A DNA stretch of 64,000 bases, from NCBI RefSeq assembly GCF_003182475.1, contig NZ_QGTS01000003.1, positions 56,876 to 120,875 on the forward strand, in the 5' to 3' direction. Position numbers and translations under genes: made by a program. The notes under the pieces were generated by a model. That model saw only the letters and a program-made list of their open reading frames with translations. It was not told the DNA's origin and did not search any database. The number at the start of each line of letters is the position of its first letter. Position 1 is the stretch's first letter. Positions 9,779 through 19,428 of the stretch are shown here, piece after piece. Origin of the DNA: Mangrovibacter plantisponsor (GTDB lineage Bacteria > Pseudomonadota > Gammaproteobacteria > Enterobacterales > Enterobacteriaceae).

Positions 9779-10224
9779 ATCTAATAAGTTGCCTGGCTCA
9801 ATCATGTGCTAATTAAACCAACCGGCTTCACGTCGTCCTGGCGGAATGCCGGTTGCTGGCAAGGGTGAATCACCCGGAATGATGCCCTGGTGTAATCGCT
9901 TCTGCCAGCCTGTACAGGCCGTTTTGATAAATGGCAGTACAAGTCATCAGGTGAACTATCGCAGCCGTGTACAGCCCTCGCAGGCCCTCTCATTTGCTCC
10001 CTTAGCAAACCAGATTAACGGTAACTTCCATTTACTGTTCCCGTGCTATCTAATCGCTGTGGTATTTAATCGCTGTGCCTTGTGTATATGAACCTGTATC
10101 AGCAATAAATATGCGTTCAAATACAGAGGCAGGAACCATGCAGCGAGCACTGAGAGTACTTGAGCAGGGGAGTACAACGGGAAGGGCTTACAGCGCATTT
10201 GAAGGGTAAAACAGCAAATGACAG
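9779..10224. other. Gene-poor stretch between tdk and adhE
   Basis: About 445 bp between convergent tdk and adhE. An imperfect inverted repeat (AACCGGC near 9819 and GCCGGTT near 9850) could terminate tdk. Short open frames exist on both strands but none has a ribosome-binding site or a recognisable product. The composition is more GC-rich than other intergenic regions here, which may mean a repeat element or gene relic. E. coli has an insertion-sequence relic (insZ) at the matching position. Confidence 0.5.
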
Positions 10225-10252
10225 ATAAAAAAGAACCCGCCGTAGCGGGTTC
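10225..10252 (-). terminator. adhE terminator
   Basis: Stem GAACCCGC (10233-10240) with GCGGGTTC (10245-10252), loop CGTA on the plus strand, followed on the minus strand by a TTTTTT run: a clear intrinsic terminator 26 bp after the adhE stop. Confidence 0.93.
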
Positions 10253-10277
10253 AAAATCCATGTCGTTTTAACCGATG

Positions 10278-12956
10278 TTAAGCGGTTTTTTTGGCTTTTT
10301 TATCAGCCTTTTCTGCTTTAGGTGCAACTGCTTTTTCTGCTGGTTTGCCTTCTACGTATTCACGACCATAGAAAGTATCCAGAAGAATCTGTTTCAGCTC
10401 GGAGATCAGCGGGTAACGCGGGTTAGCGCCAGTACACTGGTCATCGAATGCATCTTCAGACAGTTTATCGACATGAGCAAGGAAGTCGGCTTCCTGAACA
10501 CCCGCTTCGCGGATAGATTTAGGAATACCCAGTTCAGCCTTAATGCTTTCCAGCCATGCAAGCAGTTTCTCAATTTTCGCAGCAGTGCGGTCACCAGGAG
10601 CGCTCAGGCCCAAATGGTCAGCAATTTCTGCGTAACGACGGCGTGCCTGCGGACGGTCGTACTGGCTAAATGCAGTCTGTTTGGTTGGGTTATCGTTGGC
10701 GTTATAACGAATAACGTTAGCGATTAACAGGGCGTTTGCCAGACCGTGAGGAATATGGAACTGAGAGCCCAGTTTGTGAGCCATAGAGTGGCAAACACCC
10801 AGGAAGGCGTTGGCAAACGCGATACCTGCGATGGTTGCAGCACTGTGAACACGTTCACGCGCTACCGGGTTTTTAGAACCTTCGTGATAAGAAGCCGGCA
10901 GGTTTTCTTTCAACAGTTTCAGAGCCTGCAGAGCCTGGCCATCGGAGAACTCAGATGCCAGCACAGAAACATAGGCTTCCAGTGCGTGAGTTACTGCATC
11001 AAGGCCGCCAAATGCACACAGTGACTTCGGCATATCCATAACCAGATTGGCGTCGACAATAGCCATATCAGGAGTCAGTGCGTAGTCAGCTAACGGATAT
11101 TTCTGACCGGTAGCATCATCGGTTACCACTGCAAACGGAGTAACTTCAGAACCAGTACCAGAAGTAGTGGTGACAGCGATCATTTTCGCTTTCACGCCCA
11201 TTTTCGGGAATTTATAGATACGTTTACGGATATCCATGAAACGCAGAGCCAGTTCTTCGAAGTGAGTTTCCGGATGTTCGTACATCACCCACATGATCTT
11301 AGCCGCATCCATCGGAGAACCACCACCCAGGGCGATGATAACGTCTGGTTTGAAGGAATTAGCCAGTTCAGCACCTTTACGAACAACAGTCAGTGTTGGG
11401 TCAGCTTCAACTTCAAAGAACACTTCAGTTTCAACACCAGCAGCTTTCAGTACAGAAGTAATCTGGTCAGCATAACCATTGTTGAACAAGAAACGGTCGG
11501 TCACGATCAGAGCACGTTTGTGACCATCAGTAATCACTTCATCTAACGCGACGGGCAGTGAACCACGGCGGAAGTAGATAGATTTCGGAAGTTTATGCCA
11601 CAACATGTTTTCAGCTCGCTTAGCAACGGTTTTCTTGTTGATCAGGTGTTTAGGACCAACGTTTTCAGAGATGGAGTTACCACCCCAGGAACCACAACCC
11701 AGCGTCAGGGAAGGTGCGAGTTTAAAGTTGTACAGGTCACCAATACCACCCTGTGAAGCCGGGGTGTTGATCAGAATACGTGCGGTTTTCATCATTTGGC
11801 CGAAGAAAGCAACACGTTCTGGTTGGTTGTCCTGGTCAGTGTACAGGCAGGATGTGTGACCGATACCGCCCATTGCAACCAATTTTTCTGCTTTATCAAC
11901 AGCATCTGCAAAATCTTTCGCACGGTACATTGCCAGAGTCGGAGACAATTTTTCGTGTGCAAAAGGTTCGCTTTCATCAACAACGGAAACTTCACCAATC
12001 AAAATTTTGGTGGTTTCTGGTACGGTGAAACCAGCGAGTTCAGCAATTTTCACTGCAGGCTGGCCAACAATGGCGGCATTCAGCGCGCCATTTTTCAGGA
12101 TAACGTCCTGAACGGCTTTAAGCTCTTTACCTTGCAGCATGTAGCCGCCATGGCTGGCAAAGCGTTCACGCACTGCGTCATAAACGGAATCGACAACAAC
12201 AACAGACTGTTCAGAAGCACAAATCACGCCGTTATCGAAGGTTTTGGACATCAGTACAGAAGCGACAGCGCGTTTAACATCGGCGGTTTCATCGATAACT
12301 ACCGGAGTGTTACCAGCACCTACACCAATAGCAGGTTTACCGGAACTGTAAGCAGCCTTAACCATGCCCGGGCCACCAGTGGCGAGGATCAGGTTAATAT
12401 CCGGGTGATGCATTAATGCGTTAGACAGTTCAACAGAAGGTTGGTCTATCCAGCCAATCAAATCTTTTGGTGCGCCAGCAGCGATAGCAGCCTGCAGCAC
12501 AACATCAGCGGCTTTATTGGTGGCGTCTTTTGCACGAGGGTGCGGAGAGAAGATAATTGCGTTACGGGTTTTAAGGCTGATGAGTGACTTAAAGATAGCA
12601 GTAGAAGTCGGGTTGGTAGTCGGGACGATACCACAGATAATGCCGATAGGTTCAGCAATGGTCATAGTGCCGAAAGTGTCGTCTACAGAAAGGACACCAC
12701 AAGTCTTCTCATCTTTATAGGCGTTATAGATATATTCAGAAGCAAAGTGGTTTTTAATCACTTTATCTTCAATGATACCCATGCCAGATTCAGCAACGGC
12801 CATTTTAGCGAGTGGGATACGAGCATCTGCAGCAGCCAGAGCGGCGGCGCGGAAGATTTTATCTACTTGCTCTTGAGTAAAGTTGGCATATTCACGCTGG
12901 GCTTTTTTCACTCGTTCTACGAGTGCGTTAAGTTCAGCGACATTAGTAACAGCCAT
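10278..12956 (-). CDS. adhE: Bifunctional acetaldehyde/alcohol dehydrogenase AdhE
   Basis: An 892-residue fermentation enzyme that reduces acetyl-CoA to acetaldehyde and then to ethanol, regenerating NAD under anaerobiosis. Residues about 1-440 form the CoA-acylating aldehyde dehydrogenase with catalytic Cys246 in GVICASEQS. Residues about 450-870 form the iron-dependent alcohol dehydrogenase with the GGGSPMDAAK NAD site and the HxxxH-type metal ligands in CHSMAHKLG and HGLANALL. Family members assemble into long helical spirosomes. The C-terminal tail is Lys/Ala-rich and ends KKAKKTA. CAGGAG lies upstream of the ATG. It is monocistronic, with a long upstream region that probably carries redox and carbon-responsive control. 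Confidence 0.97.
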   Translation of the reverse strand: MAVTNVAELNALVERVKKAQREYANFTQEQVDKIFRAAALAAADARIPLAKMAVAESGMGIIEDKVIKNHFASEYIYNAYKDEKTCGVLSVDDTFGTMTIAEPIGIICGIVPTTNPTSTAIFKSLISLKTRNAIIFSPHPRAKDATNKAADVVLQAAIAAGAPKDLIGWIDQPSVELSNALMHHPDINLILATGGPGMVKAAYSSGKPAIGVGAGNTPVVIDETADVKRAVASVLMSKTFDNGVICASEQSVVVVDSVYDAVRERFASHGGYMLQGKELKAVQDVILKNGALNAAIVGQPAVKIAELAGFTVPETTKILIGEVSVVDESEPFAHEKLSPTLAMYRAKDFADAVDKAEKLVAMGGIGHTSCLYTDQDNQPERVAFFGQMMKTARILINTPASQGGIGDLYNFKLAPSLTLGCGSWGGNSISENVGPKHLINKKTVAKRAENMLWHKLPKSIYFRRGSLPVALDEVITDGHKRALIVTDRFLFNNGYADQITSVLKAAGVETEVFFEVEADPTLTVVRKGAELANSFKPDVIIALGGGSPMDAAKIMWVMYEHPETHFEELALRFMDIRKRIYKFPKMGVKAKMIAVTTTSGTGSEVTPFAVVTDDATGQKYPLADYALTPDMAIVDANLVMDMPKSLCAFGGLDAVTHALEAYVSVLASEFSDGQALQALKLLKENLPASYHEGSKNPVARERVHSAATIAGIAFANAFLGVCHSMAHKLGSQFHIPHGLANALLIANVIRYNANDNPTKQTAFSQYDRPQARRRYAEIADHLGLSAPGDRTAAKIEKLLAWLESIKAELGIPKSIREAGVQEADFLAHVDKLSEDAFDDQCTGANPRYPLISELKQILLDTFYGREYVEGKPAEKAVAPKAEKADKKAKKTA

Positions 12957-13433
12957 AATGCTCTCCTGATAAATGTTAAACTCTTTTAGTAAACCAGCTG
13001 CCCGAGAGTCAGTATAGACAGCGCCAGTTGTATCAAGAAACCATCACTACCAACTATGTTCAGTTTTCTTTAACTTTCTGCTGATTTACTAAAAGAGCCT
13101 TACCTTCAACATTACCTGATTGGGTCACTGTTTTTTTCCCTGGCGGCAAGTAAAGATTACTCACATATCAGGGCGTATTTCATGATCCAGGTCAATTTCT
13201 ATTGAAGCTGACTCCTTTCAGCATAGGAAACGAACATATGTGTTAATGGTGGTTAATTTACTTACAAAACAATTATTTCACACTATCATATATGAAACAT
13301 GTAAGTAACATGAATGCGGCTAAAATGTAACTTTTTCTAAGGTAATCGGATGAGTACAGTAAATCCCATAGTCTGTTGAAGGTTTTTCATTTAGAGTAGC
13401 GCAGTTATTTTCAGCGCGTGAACGGAGCTCTGC
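12957..13433. other. Divergent intergenic region adhE/ychE
   Basis: About 475 bp with no convincing reading frame. It holds the adhE promoter and untranslated leader and the ychE promoter. E. coli adhE has a long structured leader cleaved by RNase III; a similar leader is possible here, but no specific structure was established by eye. Confidence 0.55.
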
Positions 13434-14081
13434 GTGACACAATCATTGTTCGATTTATCGACATTTTTTAAGTTCTTTATTGGACTGTTTGCACTGGTCA
13501 ACCCGGTTGGCATCATTCCGGTATTTATCAGCATGACCAGCTACCAGACAGCGGCGGCAAGAAATAAAACTAACCTGACGGCTAATCTGTCGGTAGCGAT
13601 TATTTTGTGGACCTCGCTGTTCCTTGGCGATGGCATTCTGCAATTGTTTGGTATCTCAATTGATTCGTTCCGTATTGCCGGAGGTATTCTGGTTGTCACT
13701 ATTGCGATGTCGATGATCAGCGGGAAACTGGGCGAAGATAAGCAGAATAAACAGGAAAAATCAGAAACGGCCATCCGTGAGAGCGTGGGTGTCGTCCCCC
13801 TGGCGTTACCATTAATGGCAGGGCCGGGCGCTATCAGTTCCACTATTGTCTGGGGAACGCGCTATCACACATGGACCTATATGGTCGGGTTTACGCTGTC
13901 CATTGCACTTTTTGCGGTGTGCTGCTGGTTTATTTTCAGGCTTGCTCCATGGCTGGTCCGTTTTTTGGGGCAAACGGGTATCAACGTTATCACCCGTATT
14001 ATGGGCTTGTTACTGATGTCACTTGGTATTGAGTTTATTGTCACCGGGGTGCGTGCGCTTTTCCCCGGTCTGCTCGGGTAA
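13434..14081 (+). CDS. ychE: YchE, MarC family inner-membrane protein
   Basis: A 215-residue integral membrane protein of the MarC/YchE family with about six hydrophobic segments. Typical conserved elements are FALVNPVGIIPVF near the N-terminus and PLMAGPGAIS in the middle, with GLLLMSLGIEFIVTG near the end. No transport substrate is established for the family. The start is GTG at 13434 with GGAG upstream; the resulting length equals that of E. coli YchE. It lies between divergent adhE and the opp operon, as in E. coli. Confidence 0.92.
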   Translation: MTQSLFDLSTFFKFFIGLFALVNPVGIIPVFISMTSYQTAAARNKTNLTANLSVAIILWTSLFLGDGILQLFGISIDSFRIAGGILVVTIAMSMISGKLGEDKQNKQEKSETAIRESVGVVPLALPLMAGPGAISSTIVWGTRYHTWTYMVGFTLSIALFAVCCWFIFRLAPWLVRFLGQTGINVITRIMGLLLMSLGIEFIVTGVRALFPGLLG

Positions 14082-14102
14082 AATTTTTTTAGCCTTGATC
14101 AC

Positions 14103-14129
14103 AAAAGCGGAAAAACTTATTCCGCTTTT
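14103..14129 (+). terminator. ychE terminator
   Basis: Stem AAAAGCGGAA (14103-14112) with TTCCGCTTTT (14120-14129), loop of seven, 21 bp after the ychE stop. The closing A/T pairs supply the T run. Confidence 0.8.
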
Positions 14130-14843
14130 CCTCTCCTGCGGCGTACACCACCTTGTCTTTCTTTGTACTCACCACGTATAAAACAGTCTGCTTACTATAA
14201 GAGAAACTTTTGAAAACACGTAAATTAGTAGCAATGCTGATTAATAATTAGGCGTTCAATTTGTTATTTGAATGACACGACAAATTGGCTCTTGCTGGGG
14301 CTTTCCTGAAATGATATTAGTAAAACTCACCTTCGCGCAGACGAATGTACTAAAAATAAGCAGTTGTTAAGTTTTTTGTGGAAAATGAGCAATGTTACAA
14401 TTTTTACAAATGCACATAGCTCACCCCGTTTTTTTTAATTCTCTGTAATTACAAGGATTGTTCTGCCTTCCAGTGTGTTTTTCGGGAGGTAATTGTGAAC
14501 GCATTCTTGTAGTGAATGCCTCTCAGTTTAACAAATCTGCAAATTGTATTAGCCTGGCCGGAGTGGGTTTGCTACTTTCCGCCAGAAAAGTCGTCACAGC
14601 GTCGTATTGCGCTGGCTTTTACACTTGAACAGAAATCCCCGCCTTTATGACAGGAAAGGTGAGGTGAGAAAGAATCGACACAGGCGGTACTTACAGGTGC
14701 GGCCGGTAATAAATGAAGTCGGTGATAGCAGTAAAACAACAATAACCTGGCAGACGCGAAAGCTCCTGCGCTGTACAGGCCCCCAAAGGGGAAAACAGTC
14801 TGGCTGTAAAGCCAGTAATTATAATGAGTGGAGTATCAACACA
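14130..14843 (+). promoter_or_regulatory. Long regulatory and leader region of oppABCDF
   Basis: About 710 bp before oppA with no credible gene. The oppA frame stays open upstream to 14607, but that extension lacks a signal peptide at its start and has no family match. A CA-rich tract (AAAACAACAATAA, 14733-14745) lies about 100 nt before the start codon and resembles the C/A-rich targets bound by the GcvB small RNA, which represses oppA in Salmonella and E. coli. GcvB control is an inference. No specific promoter was assigned. Confidence 0.45.
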
Positions 14844-16475
14844 ATGTCCGTCATCACGAAAAAAAATCTGGTAGCTGCAGGGATTTTTACTGCGCTATTT
14901 GCTGGTAACGTTGCAATGGCTGCGAATGTACCAGCCGGTGTCCAACTGGCAGAAAAACAAACACTGGTTCGTAATAATGGTGCCGAGATCCAGTCGCTGG
15001 ATCCGCATAAAATTGAAGGTGTGCCGGAAGCTAACGTCAACCGCGATCTGTTTGAAGGCCTTCTGATTACTGATTTGCAAGGTCACCCCGTCCCGGGTGT
15101 TGCAGAAAAATGGGAAAATAAAGACTTTAAAGTCTGGACTTTCCACCTGCGTAAAGATGCGAAATGGTCCAATGGTGAACCTGTTACCGCACAAGATTTT
15201 GTTTACAGTTGGGAGCGCCTGGCTGACCCGAAGACAGCTTCTCCTTATGAGAGCTACCTGCAATACGGCCACGTAGCCAATATTGACGATATTATTGCCG
15301 GGAAAAAAGCGCCAGACACTTTAGGTGTGAAAGCGCTGGATGACCATACACTGGAAGTCACACTGAGTGAGCCAGTGCCTTATTTCTATAAATTGTTAGT
15401 TCACGCATCGTTGTCTCCGGTACCAAAAGCCGCAATTGAAAAATACGGTGAAAAGTGGACTCAGCCGGGTAACATCGTTACCAACGGTGCTTACACACTG
15501 AAAGACTGGGTGGTGAACGAACGTATCGACCTGGTGCGTAACCCACAATACTGGGACAATGCCAAAACGGTAATTAACCAGGTAACCTACCTGCCAATTT
15601 CTTCTGAAGTCACCGATGTTAACCGCTACCGTAGCGGTGAAATTGATATGACTTACAACCAGTTACCGATTGAACTGTTCCAGAAACTGAAAAAAGAAAT
15701 CCCAAATCAGGTACATGTTGACCCGTATCTGTGCACCTATTACTACGAAATCAACAACCAAAAACCGCCATTCAATGATGTGCGTGTCCGTACTGCGCTT
15801 AAGTTGAGCCTGGATCGCGATATCATTGTCAATAAAGTGAAAAACCAGGGCGACCTGCCAGCTTATGGTTACACACCGCCGTATACCGATGGCGCTAAAC
15901 TGACTCAGCCTGCATGGTTTGGCTGGAGCCAGGCAAAACGTAATGAAGAAGCGCGCAAATTGTTGGAAGAAGCTGGCTTTACTAAAGATAAACCGCTGTC
16001 CTTCGACCTGCTTTACAATACGTCTGACCTGCACAAAAAACTGGCTATTGCAGTTTCTTCTATCTGGAAGAAAAACATTGGTGCCAATGTCAAACTGGAT
16101 AACCAGGAATGGAAAACATTCCTCGACAACCGCCATCAGGGTAACTTCTCGGTTGCGCGTGCTGGTTGGTGTGCAGATTACAATGAACCGAGTTCATTCC
16201 TGAATACTATGCTGTCCGACAGCTCTAACAACACCGCACACTATAAGAGTGAAGCCTTTGATAAAATAATGGCTGATACACTGAAAGTGAAAACAGAAGA
16301 AGAACGTGCTGAGTTGTATAACAAAGCAGAGCAACAGCTGGACAAAGATTCCGTCATTGTCCCGGTCTATTACTATGTTAACGCCCGCCTGGTGAAACCA
16401 TGGGTTGGTGGTTATACCGGTAAAGACCCGCTTGATAATGTTTATGTGAAAGATTTGTACATTATCAAACATTAA
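14844..16475 (+). CDS. oppA: OppA, periplasmic oligopeptide-binding protein
   Basis: A 543-residue substrate-binding protein of the Opp ABC importer, which captures di- to pentapeptides in the periplasm with little side-chain specificity. A Sec signal peptide (about 1-27) has Lys residues, the hydrophobic core LVAAGIFTALFAG and cleavage after NVAMA. The mature part shows family 5 extracellular solute-binding signatures such as TFHLRKDAKWSNGEPVTAQD and the CTYYYEINNQKPPFND segment. The length equals that of E. coli OppA when ATG at 14844 is used; GGAG lies upstream. First gene of oppABCDF; it is probably the most highly expressed and under small-RNA control. Confidence 0.97.
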   Translation: MSVITKKNLVAAGIFTALFAGNVAMAANVPAGVQLAEKQTLVRNNGAEIQSLDPHKIEGVPEANVNRDLFEGLLITDLQGHPVPGVAEKWENKDFKVWTFHLRKDAKWSNGEPVTAQDFVYSWERLADPKTASPYESYLQYGHVANIDDIIAGKKAPDTLGVKALDDHTLEVTLSEPVPYFYKLLVHASLSPVPKAAIEKYGEKWTQPGNIVTNGAYTLKDWVVNERIDLVRNPQYWDNAKTVINQVTYLPISSEVTDVNRYRSGEIDMTYNQLPIELFQKLKKEIPNQVHVDPYLCTYYYEINNQKPPFNDVRVRTALKLSLDRDIIVNKVKNQGDLPAYGYTPPYTDGAKLTQPAWFGWSQAKRNEEARKLLEEAGFTKDKPLSFDLLYNTSDLHKKLAIAVSSIWKKNIGANVKLDNQEWKTFLDNRHQGNFSVARAGWCADYNEPSSFLNTMLSDSSNNTAHYKSEAFDKIMADTLKVKTEEERAELYNKAEQQLDKDSVIVPVYYYVNARLVKPWVGGYTGKDPLDNVYVKDLYIIKH

Positions 16476-16562
16476 TGGCCGTTTGTGAGGCAGGGCGTTT
16501 GCTCTGCCTCACTGTGTCTTATTTCATCGCAGTGCAAAGGCACACGCCAGAAGGTACGGGCA

Positions 16563-17483
16563 ATGTTGAAATTTATTTTACGTCGCTGTCTGGAAGCAAT
16601 TCCGACACTTTTTATTCTTATTACTATTTCCTTCTTTATGATGCGCCTTGCTCCGGGAAGTCCATTTACCGGGGAGCGCAACCTGCCGCCAGAAGTTATG
16701 GCAAACATCGAAGCGAAGTATCATCTCAATGATCCAATGATGACCCAGTATTTTCATTATCTGAAACAACTGGCACATGGGGACTTTGGGCCTTCGTTCA
16801 AATATAAAGATTACAGTGTCAATGATTTGGTCGCTGCATCATTCCCGGTTTCAGCAAAACTGGGTGCGGCTGCTTTCTTGTTGGCTATTGTGCTGGGCGT
16901 TACCGCTGGGGTGATTGCCGCACTCAAACAGAACAGCAAATGGGATTACATAGTCATGAGTTTTGCCATGACAGGTGTGGTTATTCCCAGTTTTGTTGTC
17001 GCGCCACTGCTGGTCATGATCTTTGCCATTACATTACGGTGGCTGCCGGGTGGTGGCTGGAATGGGGGCGAACTCAAATATATGTTGCTGCCAATGGTCG
17101 CACTTTCGCTGTCCTATATTTCCAGTATCGCGCGTATTACGCGTGGCTCAATGATTGAAGTGTTGCACTCTAACTTCATTCGTACTGCGCGCGCTAAAGG
17201 GCTGCCTATGCGCCGCATTGTTATGCGCCACGCACTGAAGCCTGCTTTATTACCTGTGCTCTCTTATATGGGGCCAGCATTTGTTGGGATTATCACGGGT
17301 TCGATGGTGATTGAAACAATTTACGGTTTACCGGGGATTGGCCAGTTGTTTGTTAACGGTGCACTGAACCGTGACTACTCACTGGTACTGAGCCTGACGA
17401 TTTTAGTCGGGGCCCTGACTATTGTTTTCAATGCTGTTGTCGATGTGCTTTATGCCGTGATCGACCCAAAAATTCGTTATTGA
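16563..17483 (+). CDS. oppB: OppB, oligopeptide ABC transporter permease
   Basis: A 306-residue inner-membrane permease with about six transmembrane helices. The EAA-loop motif that docks onto the ATPases lies in FIRTARAKGLPMRRI, followed by the C-terminal GSMVIETIYGLPGIGQL typical of the DppB/OppB family. The ATG at 16563 is preceded by GAAGG; an upstream in-frame extension of 26 residues lacks family support. It lies 87 bp after oppA and 16 bp before oppC, and pairs with OppC to form the membrane pore. Confidence 0.96.
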   Translation: MLKFILRRCLEAIPTLFILITISFFMMRLAPGSPFTGERNLPPEVMANIEAKYHLNDPMMTQYFHYLKQLAHGDFGPSFKYKDYSVNDLVAASFPVSAKLGAAAFLLAIVLGVTAGVIAALKQNSKWDYIVMSFAMTGVVIPSFVVAPLLVMIFAITLRWLPGGGWNGGELKYMLLPMVALSLSYISSIARITRGSMIEVLHSNFIRTARAKGLPMRRIVMRHALKPALLPVLSYMGPAFVGIITGSMVIETIYGLPGIGQLFVNGALNRDYSLVLSLTILVGALTIVFNAVVDVLYAVIDPKIRY

Positions 17484-17499
17484 TGCTGGAGTTAGCCAA

Positions 17500-18405
17500 A
17501 TGTTGAGCAAGAAAAACAGTGAGGCCCTGGAAAACTTCAGCGAAAAGCTTGAAGTGGAAGGCCGTAGCTTATGGCAGGATGCGCGGCGGCGTTTTATTCA
17601 TAACCGCGCTGCAGTGGCAAGCCTGGTGGTACTGGTGCTGATTGCACTCTTTGTTACCTTTGCCCCAATGTTGTCTTCGTTTACTTATTTCGATACCGAC
17701 TGGAACATGATGTCCAGTGGGCCAGATTTTGCTTCTGGTCACTATTTCGGTACTGATTCATCTGGCCGTGACCTGCTGGTTCGTGTGGCAATTGGTGGGC
17801 GAATTTCCCTGATGGTTGGGGTGTCTGCTGCACTGGTCGCTGTGATACTGGGCACTTTATATGGTTCACTGTCAGGCTATCTTGGGGGAAAAGTTGACTC
17901 GGTGATGATGCGTCTGCTTGAGATCCTCAACTCCTTCCCGTTTATGTTCTTTGTCATTCTGCTGGTTACCTTCTTTGGGCAAAACATCCTGCTGATTTTT
18001 GTGGCAATAGGTATGGTTTCCTGGCTGGACATGGCGCGTATTGTCCGCGGGCAAACTTTAAGCCTGAAACGCAAAGAGTTTATTGAAGCAGCTCAGGTTG
18101 GTGGTGTATCTACCGGCAATATCGTTGTTCGCCACATTGTGCCAAACGTTCTGGGCGTGGTGGTCGTTTACGCCTCGTTGCTGGTTCCCAGCATGATCTT
18201 GTTTGAATCCTTCCTCAGTTTCCTTGGGTTAGGTACTCAGGAACCATTAAGCAGTTGGGGCGCATTGCTGAGCGATGGTGCGAACTCAATGGAAGTTTCC
18301 CCGTGGTTATTGTTATTCCCGGCGGGTTTCCTGGTAGTGACGCTGTTTTGTTTTAACTTCATTGGCGATGGCTTGCGTGATGCCCTCGACCCGAAAGACC
18401 GTTAA
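17500..18405 (+). CDS. oppC: OppC, oligopeptide ABC transporter permease
   Basis: A 301-residue inner-membrane permease, partner of OppB. A cytoplasmic N-terminal tail (about 1-38) precedes the first hydrophobic helix AAVASLVVLVLIALFVT. The family motif HYFGTDSSGRDLLVR begins the periplasmic part, and the EAA loop lies in FIEAAQVGGVSTGNIVVRH. The C-terminus ends DGLRDALDPKDR, typical of DppC/OppC proteins. It is one residue shorter than the E. coli protein. The stop is 9 bp upstream of oppD. Confidence 0.96.
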   Translation: MLSKKNSEALENFSEKLEVEGRSLWQDARRRFIHNRAAVASLVVLVLIALFVTFAPMLSSFTYFDTDWNMMSSGPDFASGHYFGTDSSGRDLLVRVAIGGRISLMVGVSAALVAVILGTLYGSLSGYLGGKVDSVMMRLLEILNSFPFMFFVILLVTFFGQNILLIFVAIGMVSWLDMARIVRGQTLSLKRKEFIEAAQVGGVSTGNIVVRHIVPNVLGVVVVYASLLVPSMILFESFLSFLGLGTQEPLSSWGALLSDGANSMEVSPWLLLFPAGFLVVTLFCFNFIGDGLRDALDPKDR

Positions 18406-18414
18406 GGAGTACCC

Positions 18415-19428
18415 ATGGCTTCGCTTATTAGTTCTGTAGTGGGTGCATCCCTGTTAGCGGGTGAGTCCTTATTAAATGTTAAAGATCTGCGGGTAACTTT
18501 TGGTACCCCGGATGGTGATGTTACTGCTGTTAATGACCTGAACTTTACCCTGAATGCCGGTGAAACTCTGGGGATTGTGGGGGAGTCCGGCTCGGGTAAA
18601 TCACAAACCGCATTTGCTTTGATGGGGTTACTGGCTTCAAACGGGCGTATTGATGGATCCGCCACATTTGGTGGGCGAGAAATTCTTAACCTGCCAGAGC
18701 ATGAACTGAACCGCCTGCGTGCGGAACAGATCTCCATGATTTTTCAGGATCCAATGACTTCCCTTAACCCTTATATGCGAGTGGGCGAGCAACTGATGGA
18801 AGTGCTCATGCTGCATAAAAAGATGAGCAAGGCAGAAGCGTTTGAAGAATCAGTGCGTATGCTTGATGCGGTCAAAATGCCTGAAGCTCGTAAGCGCATG
18901 AGAATGTTTCCCCATGAATTCTCAGGCGGGATGCGCCAGCGTGTGATGATAGCAATGGCATTGTTATGCCGGCCAAAACTGCTGATTGCTGATGAACCCA
19001 CCACGGCACTGGATGTCACTGTCCAGGCACAAATCATGACGTTGTTGAATGAACTGAAACATGAATTCAATACCGCTATTATCATGATTACCCACGACCT
19101 CGGCGTTGTTGCAGGTATCTGTGACAAAGTACTGGTGATGTATGCCGGGCGCACCATGGAATATGGCAGCGCACGGGATGTGTTCTACCACCCGTCACAC
19201 CCTTATTCATTGGGGTTGCTGAGTGCTGTACCGCGCCTTGATAAAGAAGGTGAGGCTCTGGACACCATTCCAGGTAACCCGCCGAACCTGTTGAAATTAC
19301 CCAAAGGTTGTCCGTTCCAGCCGCGTTGCCCATATGCATCTGAAGGTTGTGAGAATACGCCACCGTTGGAATCCTTTGGTGAAGGCCGGTTACGCGCCTG
19401 CTTTAAGTCAGTGGAGGAGTTGGCATGA
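18415..19428 (+). CDS. oppD: OppD, oligopeptide ABC transporter ATPase
   Basis: A 337-residue ABC ATPase that powers peptide import together with OppF on the cytoplasmic face. Walker A is GESGSGKS, the Q-loop lies in ISMIFQDPMTSLNP, the signature is FSGGMRQRV and Walker B is LLIADEPTTALD with the switch His in ITHDLG. A C-terminal oligopeptide/dipeptide extension carries cysteines in GCPFQPRCPYASEGC, an iron-sulfur-binding motif in related transporters. AAGGAG precedes the ATG. It overlaps oppF by four bases (ATGA), which indicates translational coupling. Confidence 0.97.
   Translation: MASLISSVVGASLLAGESLLNVKDLRVTFGTPDGDVTAVNDLNFTLNAGETLGIVGESGSGKSQTAFALMGLLASNGRIDGSATFGGREILNLPEHELNRLRAEQISMIFQDPMTSLNPYMRVGEQLMEVLMLHKKMSKAEAFEESVRMLDAVKMPEARKRMRMFPHEFSGGMRQRVMIAMALLCRPKLLIADEPTTALDVTVQAQIMTLLNELKHEFNTAIIMITHDLGVVAGICDKVLVMYAGRTMEYGSARDVFYHPSHPYSLGLLSAVPRLDKEGEALDTIPGNPPNLLKLPKGCPFQPRCPYASEGCENTPPLESFGEGRLRACFKSVEELA

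Noticed and set aside
9846-10091. 81-residue plus-strand frame between tdk and adhE
   Set aside because: No ribosome-binding site and no recognised family; kept only as part of an unexplained intergenic region.
11796-12416. 206-residue frame antisense to adhE
   Set aside because: Long, but opposite conserved adhE codons and unlike any known protein; no ribosome-binding site.
14607-14843. N-terminal extension of oppA
   Set aside because: Would place about 79 residues before a perfect Sec signal peptide; family length and a Shine-Dalgarno sequence support ATG at 14844.
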